From: Sequoia sempervirens
Taxonomy: Eukaryota > Streptophyta > Pinopsida > Cupressales > Cupressaceae
Direction: 5' to 3'
Assembly: GCA_007258455.2 (NCBI GenBank)
Contig: VDFB02193867.1
Span: 525,698,189-525,762,188, forward strand
Length of the DNA stretch: 64,000 bases
Each line of letters opens with the position of its first letter. The first letter of the stretch is position 1. Shown here one piece after another: positions 57,481 to 64,000 of the stretch. The notes under the pieces are model-generated. The model was not told where the DNA came from. It was given only the letters and a program-made list of their open reading frames with translations, and ran no database searches. Both the position numbers and the translations under genes were made by a program.

Positions 57481-58530
57481 CCTTCATAGCTTCCAACTAG
57501 TGTTCATCTTGACAGGCTTCAGTGACATTTTTCTATTCAATCTTGTAAATCAAATAATATTCTTCTGCAATCTTTCTTCTAGTTTTCACTCCTTTATTCT
57601 TATCTCCTATGATTTGATTGTCAGAATGATTTAGCTTTACACACCTTGGAGTTTTGGGACATTCTTGAACTTCTGATTCTTTTGAACTTTCTTCTACATT
57701 TGCACTTGTCTATGTTTCTTGACTGACTTGATTTACCAAAACAAATTGAGGTTGCTTTATCAGAATATATGGAATAATCTAAAGTAGATTATGTGTCTGA
57801 GAATTCTTCCCTTTAGATCATGACCACAATATCTGGATGATTTGACAGAGTCCTCATCAACTCTAACATTTTCACTTTCAACCATCTTTCTCAATCTTTT
57901 ATTATCGTGTTGGTAGGCCTTTCCTTTAGTGGAATAACCTAGGAAAATCCCCTCATCACTTCTTGCATCAAACTTTCCTATATCATCATCTCTTTTGATA
58001 TAACACTTACTTCCAAATATTTTGAAATATTTAACAATAGGCTTGTAACCAAACCATAACTCAAAAAGGGTCTTACCAGAATTACCATTAACATTTACCC
58101 GGTTCAAAGTATACATAGTAGTGCTTACCACTTAACTCTAGTACATTTGAGACACATTTCCTTCCATCATCATTGTTTTGGCAACATCCAAAATTGTTCT
58201 ATTCTTTCTCTCTGCAACTCCATTCTATTGAGGGGTTTAGGGAGTAGATAATTATCTTTTAATTCCATGCTCTTCACAAAAAGAGTTGAACTCCCTAGAG
58301 GTTAACTCACCACCTCTGTCAGATCTCAGGAATTTAATTTTTAGAACTTTCCCATTCTTTGCCATAGCCTTAAAAATTTTGAACTTTTCAAATGCTTCAC
58401 ATTTTTCTCTTAAGAAAGAAACCCATATCATTCTAGAGTAATAATCAATAATCAACATAAAGTACCTTTCTTCATGAACACTTCTGACACTGGAGGGACC
58501 ACAAAGGTCAATATGTAGTAGCTCCAGCAA
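57481..58530 (-). pseudogene. D integrase
   Basis: Frame 58252-58530: LELLHIDLCGPSSVRSVHE (Asp), RYFMLIIDYYSRMIWVSFL, KFLRSDRGGELTSREFNSF (Asp). The Glu block follows after stops as NGVAERKN. Frame 57760-58131 has LFELWFGYKPIVKYFKIFG, SDEGIFLGYSTKGKAYQHDN. The region 57481-57759 is a broken spacer before RT. DDE residues are locatable; PQQNG contains a TAG for CAG. Confidence 0.88.
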
Positions 58531-58554
58531 ATTATTTGAATGAAACTATTTTCT

Positions 58555-59382
58555 CTAGAAAGAGACTCTAGTTTGTTTACCCATCTGACATTCCTTATAG
58601 ATTGTGTTAGCAGGCTTCACTAACATAGGTAGATCGCTTACTACTTGAGTAGAACTTATATTGATAATGTTGTCAAAATTTACATGACACAACCTCCTAT
58701 GCCACAACCAATTTTCATCTATTTGAGCAATTAAACAACTCCCACTAGCAATATTTAGGTGAAATATATTACCTTTTGTCTGTTTACCTGTAGCAATCAT
58801 ATTCCTAGAACTTCTGTGTATCTTGCATCTTCTATTTTTGAGCTGAAGATCATAACTCAACAAGTTTTGCTTCAAACCTTCAACATAAAGAACATCATCA
58901 GTGTTATCCTTACCACCAAGACAAATAGATCCTATGCCACGAATCACACCAGCATTGTTATCTCCAAATCTTATAACCCCACCGTCATACTTCTCTAGAC
59001 TTGCAAATTTGTTTTTATCACTAGTCATATGATGTAAGCATCCACTATCCATGACCCACTCATCTTTTTCTTCAACTCGGGCTACAAGAGCCTTTTCATC
59101 TTTAGCAGATTCAGTAGCCACAAGATTATCCTCAATGGTAGAAATGAAAACCCATTCATTTTCATTTCCATTATCTTTATTAGACTCATCATCAGTCACT
59201 GATTCTTTAGCAAAGTAACATATTTTTTGGAATCTAGAATTTTCAGGCTTAGATCCAGGAACTCTTTCAGGACACATTGATGCAAAATGACCTATTTTAC
59301 TGCAATAAAAAAATTTAATAGGAAATACATCTTCATACTTACCTTTTCCTCTACCTTCTTTCTTTGCAATCAGTGCTTCCAA
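58555..59382 (-). pseudogene. D zinc knuckle, protease and pre-integrase domain
   Basis: An open frame of 275 codons, the longest in D. Order: Lys/Gly-rich start, knuckle FYCSKIGHFASMC (first Cys of CCHC present as Tyr-Cys shift, so degenerate), acidic spacer, EWVMDSGCLHHMTSDKNKF (protease, DSG intact), FGDNNAGVIRGIGSI, GLKQNLLS, and WLWHRRLCHVNFDNI, the GAG-pre-integrase block. No stop inside. This suggests relatively little decay here. Confidence 0.9.
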
Positions 59383-59421
59383 TTCTTCTACCTCTCTTTC
59401 TTTATCTTCAAGTTGTTTTAG

Positions 59422-60125
59422 TTATTCATAATACTTGGATACCTTTCTGTAACACTCTCTCAAACTATATCTTTTCCTCTTACTTCTGGATACAATAGCC
59501 TTGAATGGAGATTCTATCTTCAGAGTAGATTCACAGAATTCACTTATTTCAAAAGCAACAAGCTTGCTAACTAGCGTTTCTCTTGTCATCTTTGTTATTG
59601 ATCTAATCTCTTCAATACCATGAGCTTTCACTTTGTAGGAGGGAGGCAAGGATCTAATTATCTTAGCCATAATTTCATCCTCTTCCACAAAACCACCGAC
59701 ACATCTAATACCCATCACTATCACATTTACTCTCTACATAAAAGAAGTGATATTTTCATTTTCGCCCATTTTCAAATTCTCATACTTGCCTTTCAAACTC
59801 TGTAGCTTAGCCATCTTCACCTATGCATCTCCTTCATACAATGTTTCTAGCTTCATCCAAATCTCATGGTTGTCTGCAATCCTATCACATTAGCCATTTC
59901 CAAATCTGTCAAAGCACTCACCAGAGCTTTAATAGCCCTAATATTATTTTTAGCATCTTTGATCTCATCAGGAGTGGAGGGACCATTCTGAGCAATAACA
60001 TATGGATCTTTTGTAATCTTCCAAAAAGCTTTTCCAATACTTCTTAGATGACATTGCATCCTAAATTTCCACAATGAGTAGTTAGTTCCATCAAATCTCT
60101 GACTACCCTTCTTGAATGTTGCCAT
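59422..60125 (-). pseudogene. D gag
   Basis: Start ATG at 60125 (MATFKKGSQRFDGTNYSLWK), typical of copia gag. Frame 59853-60125 has IRAIKALVSALTDLEMANVI. After a frameshift, the next part (59422-59724) reads DEIMAKIIRSLPPSYKVKAH and KLVAFEISEFCEST. Stops separate these. Confidence 0.88.
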
Positions 60126-60159
60126 CTTAGATCACCTCAAGCTATTAGACTTCTTCAGA

Positions 60160-60179
60160 GGAACCTGCTTTGATACCAA
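60160..60179 (-). promoter_or_regulatory. D primer binding site
   Basis: The minus strand reads TTGGTATCAAAGCAGG right after the LTR. One change from TGGTATCAGAGCAGG. Confidence 0.88.
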
Positions 60180-60180
60180 T

Positions 60181-61370
60181 TGTTGGAAAAACAAGGACAC
60201 AACTAAGAGGGTGGGGCTGAATTGGTTGTGACAGAAACTTAAAATTTTCTTACTTGACTTAACTTAATCTCAAATTTGGTGAATAAGCAATTAACCACAA
60301 AAAATTAACACATCAAAGAGACAGAGAAAACCAATATTTTTGTGTGGAAACCCTATTAGGGGAAAAACCATGGTGGATGTTAGTCCACAAGATTATACCT
60401 TGTTAAAAGTATAATGAGAAATAATAAGGGGAATGCACATGCATTTAGGCACACTACCTAGAGCTCACTGGTCAAATACAAAAGGGACTCACTGTTCAAA
60501 AATATAGAATAGGATTAAAATCCAAAGGGTATGAACTGAGAAAATAGCTTCTTCACAAGCCTAATTAAAGTTCCAATTAAGCTTAGAAAAAATTCTTCAC
60601 ACTCTACTTTGTAATCGAATGATATTAATGCATACAAACATAGGAGCACATTGAGCACCTTTTCACACTACATCGATGAAACAATCACACATATATCCAC
60701 TACATGAGATTTCATCACAACTTAGTCGTCTAGGAAAATAAAACATATTTGTAATGTCAGCCCAAATTTATAATTAAATTTTTAATGAAAATCTACCAAG
60801 GTCATCCACAACATAGTGGAGACCCAAATTAACATCTCCAACATAAAAATACTTTAATTAATTTCACCACAAAGATCCACAACATGCTACTACCAACATG
60901 TCGGCCAAGAACATGAAAAACTTGAACTTGCGCAAGAAAATATATTCAACCATGAGCTCTCCAACTAATGTGGATGTACCAAAAAGATAGAGAATGATCT
61001 AGAGACATTAGGGAACACCAAGAAACAACAAAGAAGCATCCGCAACAATTTAGATTAACAAAATCACACAATCTTCATTCAAGAACACTGTCAAACCACA
61101 ACACAATCAAAACTTCATGCATACCTCTGAAACTTCTAGTAGATGATATAGAAACATTCAGAAATAAACCCTTTAATCCACATCAGTTAATCTTCATTGT
61201 ATAGAACAAGAAACCTTCATGACCTGCACAATTCCACTATGAACCTAGAATACTTTCTTTTACAATTTTCTCAATATCCTGGACATATATAGCCTTTAAT
61301 ACACCAAGTGCTAATAGTGTTGACATCAATGATAACCACATATCAGCAACCATATCTATAACATCCAAAA
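60181..61370 (-). repeat. D 5' LTR (right copy)
   Basis: It starts TGTTGGAAAAAC. The plus-strand end reads ATCCAAAA where the other copy has ATCCAACA, so the terminal CA is lost. Flanked by GTATA. Confidence 0.9.
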
Positions 61371-61375
61371 GTATA
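61371..61375. repeat. TSD of element D, right
   Basis: GTATA, identical to 54477-54481. Confidence 0.92.
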
Positions 61376-61601
61376 GTAGGGTTGGTCAGTAGGATCTTCC
61401 TGGAGAGAAAGGTGCACTTGTACATCAGGAGATTCACCTCTTGGCCTAAAATTCTTTCCATTAAAAATAGAGCCAACTCCAGGGGTTGAAGGCTCTTAAA
61501 AATTTCTTATTCTTACCCCAAAACTCCCATCTATCCTCCTCTCTTGAAATATTAAACTCATTATCAAACACTTGATCAACGAGAAAACTTCCTTGGTCCA
61601 T
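61376..61601 (-). pseudogene. C gag N-terminus
   Basis: The first ATG on the minus strand, at 61601, gives MDQGSFLVDQVFDNEFNIS and then REEDRWEFWGKNKKFL. After a frameshift come KNFRPRGESPDVQVHL and SLQEDPTDQPYY, reaching D. It rejoins at 54481. I chose this ATG because text before it has stops and a primer site lies upstream. Confidence 0.7.
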
Positions 61602-62186
61602 GTTAGACCTTTAAACTTCATATGCCTTTTCATGGATACTGGAACTACTTACTTCACTATTAAAAGGAGGATATGCATCAATAGGAGAATCAACATAATT
61701 ACTCAATTCAGAGCTTTTCTTAGCCCAGGCGGGTTGCTTCTCTTTTGTAGGTTCAATTTTTTTTTTCTACTCAAGATGCTTCTTTGCAAAACTCCTGGTC
61801 TACTTCATGATGTCAAATATGTTATAATCCTTCTCCTTACATTCCTTTTGAGAACTTAACTTTATACTGATATTAGAGACTTTAGAGTCGCCACCCAAAA
61901 TGTTGGAAAATAGAATGTGATTACACTTTGACTTTGTACTTGTAACTTCAGAACGGATTTTAAACACACCCTAACACAAGGTGATAGAATGAAACAAGCC
62001 TTGAAGCATAAGACTAGGTATGACATGGCTAATGCAATAGAATTTAAACCAATTATTCATCAAATGGTAAATAATATCATAACAAAACACTTGAATCTGA
62101 CTATACTAGGCATAAACTAGAGACTTTGGACTTAGCTAGTCCCCAATGGAGTCACCAATCTATTAGTTATTTCTTAAGAACCAAAC
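61602..62186 (-). other. C 5' leader
   Basis: No coding signal. It holds two primer-site-like motifs: TTTTGGGTGGCGACTC (minus, 61886-61901) and TTGGTGACTCCATTGGGGAC (minus, 62136-62155). Both resemble the tRNA-Arg-type site of Ogre/Tat elements. Confidence 0.55.
62136..62155 (-). promoter_or_regulatory. C primer binding site (tRNA-Arg type)
   Basis: The minus strand reads TTGGTGACTCCATTGGGGAC, close to the known Tat/Ogre site TGGCGACTCCGCTGGGGA. It is about 31 bp from the LTR end inferred by comparison with 11839, so either the LTR is slightly longer here or the spacing is unusual. Confidence 0.6.
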
Positions 62187-62509
62187 TGATCTCCATAAAT
62201 ACCTATTGACCTTTCCATTTCCAATACTTATTACTCCAAAGGGATTGGCCAATGAACGATTAGAAGCTGCAAGACTTCTACTCCTACACTTTGGGCTTTT
62301 TGAAACCTGGGAGGGTGATCCCACAATGTATACTCCGGAATTCACATGATTATAATTAAATTCATTGTCAATAATAGATACTTCTCATAGAATCACTCAA
62401 AAACATAGTACATCAAATAAGTTTGTAGCTCATTTATTGATTTCCTATACTTGGATCATGAGAAGACATAACTCAACACAAAACAACTACAGTGGTATCC
62501 ATTTGAAAG

Positions 62510-62515
62510 TTTATA
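62510..62515 (-). promoter_or_regulatory. TATA-like box in the right C LTR
   Basis: The minus strand reads AGTCTATAAACTTTC; the counterpart is at 12162-12167. Confidence 0.45.
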
Positions 62516-63528
62516 GACTAAAATGAATTAGCTAATGAATCAACCTAGAAACTAAATATAGAACACTTTGCACAAACCAGTGCCTTTATCCCAAGCAAGG
62601 AGTCAATATTAACCTATATAACAAGATAACAAGTTAACAATAGCAACATACAATCTCAATAAATATTGCATTACAATATTCCCCTATTACATTCATGATC
62701 ATTACTACTTACAAATATCCTAGCACCTAATTCTTATGAGTTAACAATCTCATCCAAGAATTTGCATTAATTCATTGAACTAATAAGCAAGAATGAAATT
62801 AAACATCCATTGAGAAATAATAGAGAGAAACAAAAGGAATCATGAATTACTTTCATTCATAACTCATAAAACAAGTACAAGGAGAGACAATAGCCACGAA
62901 AATGGTATTACTTTGTATTGTATTTTCTATACTATTATCAAAATTACATGCATAACAATAAACACTAAACTTGAGACAAAACCCTAAAAAATGTGCTTGA
63001 TATTCCTTTTACAATTCATAGTGTTGATTGCAAAACAACAAACCCCTACTTTCTAGCCTTGAATTCCTTCTTATAGAAACAATGGAGCAAAACAAGCTTT
63101 AGGCTAGAAAGTACACTTGTCAATACCCTATTGAACCACTATAACAAAGATTATCATATTCAATTACACTACATTCCCAAGAGGTGGGAAACATGTGGGA
63201 AAATGAAAGTAGTCTTCATTCTTTGTTGGAGATCTAATCCAATTTTCAAAAAGGTACCACCAAACAGTTACCTCAAAATTTGTGCCCACACGCACAAAGT
63301 GACAAAAGGAAAGCATGAAAGAAACAAAAAAGAAAAGACAAAGGGAAAGTCCATGTCTGTAGCCTTGTCATTAATTGAACTTGAAGAAGATGCACTATGT
63401 TTTCCATGTTTTAACAAAAGCCTAATCTATGCGAAATCTAGGCTATGTAGTGTATTTCCCATATATCTGTTATTCATCATGGTTATAGATTTCAAAATTT
63501 CAAAATTTCAAATCACCACCCTACCATT

Positions 63529-64000
63529 TCAATCCACCTCCTCCAAATATCTGCATATCCACACTTGGAATTCCTCTTCATTAGGCCAGTTGAAATTCAC
63601 AACTTCATCAGCCCTTTCTTTATAAGGTGCATACTTGGTGACAATTTGATTAGATTCTTTGTTGAATTCTAGCAAGATAGTATCAACATGAGCTAACATA
63701 TCCATATTGATCTTCAACATGTCCATATCACAATTATGATTGATTGAAACTGCCTGATCTGAGATGACTTTATTAGTTTCATTTTTCCACTACTATAGGG
63801 TTTTTATGCTATCATTAGACCTTAGAATGGTTGGAAGAAGACGATGATGTGATTCATGGAAGGATTTCACTAGCTACTTTATTTTGTTCTACAATGGTTC
63901 AATATTTCCCATGTATCCTTCAATCTTACCTACAAGAGTAATAATAGGTTTAAACTTCTCAGGTAGATTGGCATCATGCCTAACTCCAATTGGAATCAAT
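63529..64000 (-). pseudogene. C LTR ORF tail, second copy
   Basis: Ends in the same TGA as 13179. It reads INMDMLAHVDTILLEFNKES, IVTKYAPYKERADEVVNFNW and ends RYLEEVD. Upstream, to the window end, are LPEKFKPIITLVGKIEGY and WKNETNKVISDQAVSINHN, with a few TAG stops. Over the 65 final codons I count about 14 amino-acid differences from the other copy, many conservative. Confidence 0.55.

Larger units (their letters stand above)
54482..61370 (-). mobile_element. D: Ty1/copia retrotransposon in C gag
   Basis: LTRs 54482-55714 and 60181-61370 flank minus-strand gag, protease, integrase, RT and RNase H in copia order. A primer site (tRNA-Met type) and a polypurine tract sit at the right places, and GTATA is a perfect TSD. 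The C gag frame resumes exactly when D is ignored. Protein blocks are close to element E. The RT box is lost. Confidence 0.95.
11839..64000 (-). mobile_element. C: large Tat/Ogre-like Ty3/gypsy element hosting E, O (with A, B) and D
   Basis: Minus-strand order from the right: LTR (from 62187), primer site, gag start at 61601, gag split by D and by O, protease, extra RNase H, RT, RNase H, integrase, 3' region, then a second LTR copy ending at 11839. The segments 11839-13735 and 62187-64000 are collinear direct repeats in the same orientation. gag frames resume exactly across D. The right end lies beyond the window, so its TSD cannot be checked; the left flank is AAAAC. Insertions E, O and D total more than half of its apparent span. 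Confidence 0.6.
62187..64000 (-). repeat. C 5' LTR (right copy), cut by window end
   Basis: Collinear with 11839-13735 without large gaps: same TGATCTCC end, TATA-like box (62510-62515) and ORF tail. The rest of the LTR lies beyond 64000. No insertion corresponds to E here. Confidence 0.6.

Noticed and set aside
63131..63625. Plus-strand frame of 164 codons near the window end
   Set aside because: Its end overlaps the C LTR ORF tail antisense, the matching copy at 12800-13290 has stops in this frame, and it matches no known protein.
1..64000. Host genes, tRNA, rRNA, CRISPR arrays, bacterial operons
   Set aside because: I read for exon-like host domains and RNA-gene signatures on both strands and found none; every substantial coding similarity is retroelement-type.

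Overview
The window looks like plant nuclear DNA, AT-rich and made entirely of transposable elements. No host gene, tRNA, rRNA, CRISPR array or bacterial-type operon was seen. Every recognisable coding stretch is a decayed LTR-retrotransposon protein (Ty3/gypsy Tat-type, Ty3/gypsy chromovirus, or Ty1/copia). Primer sites resemble plant initiator-tRNA-Met and tRNA-Arg complements. Old insertions stacked with little removal fit a large, slow-turnover genome, perhaps gymnosperm-like. That species guess is inference only.

The layout is a nested stack, worked out from LTR pairs, target-site duplications (TSDs) and reading frames that resume across insertions. (1) T1, minus strand, 1 to about 2740: Tat-type pol fragment with a G-patch, cut by the window start. 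(2) L, minus, 2813-6259: small non-autonomous element with 263-265 bp LTRs and an acidic orphan ORF. (3) 6260-9239: non-coding, with six copies of a palindrome motif. (4) T2, minus, 9240-11838: second Tat-type pol fragment, cut inside pol by element C. (5) C, minus, 11839 to beyond 64000: large Tat/Ogre-like element with gag, protease, an extra RNase H, RT, RNase H and integrase. Its putative LTR is very long (about 5.6 kb without its insertion) and seems to carry a long sense-strand ORF of about 1,220 codons that I cannot assign to a family.

Inside C sit: E (copia, plus, 13736-20943) in the C LTR ORF; O (plus, 32672-54326), a gag-protease-only element, in C gag; and D (copia, minus, 54482-61370), also in C gag. 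O itself holds two related chromoviruses: A (minus, 39231-45526) in its 3' untranslated region and B (plus, 46941-53129) in its 3' LTR. Insertion order is therefore T2, then C, then O, D and E, then A and B.

All elements look inactive. Many stops are CAG-to-TAG changes, as expected from deamination of methylated C, and RT or integrase catalytic residues are lost in a different way in several copies. The most unusual items are the LTR-borne ORF with its own TATA-like box, a dispersed family of about 34 bp inverted repeats (GGGACTCAT...ATGAGTCCC), the gag-only element O with a proline-rich/acidic tail and a 91 bp tandem array, and the acidic orphan ORF of L.
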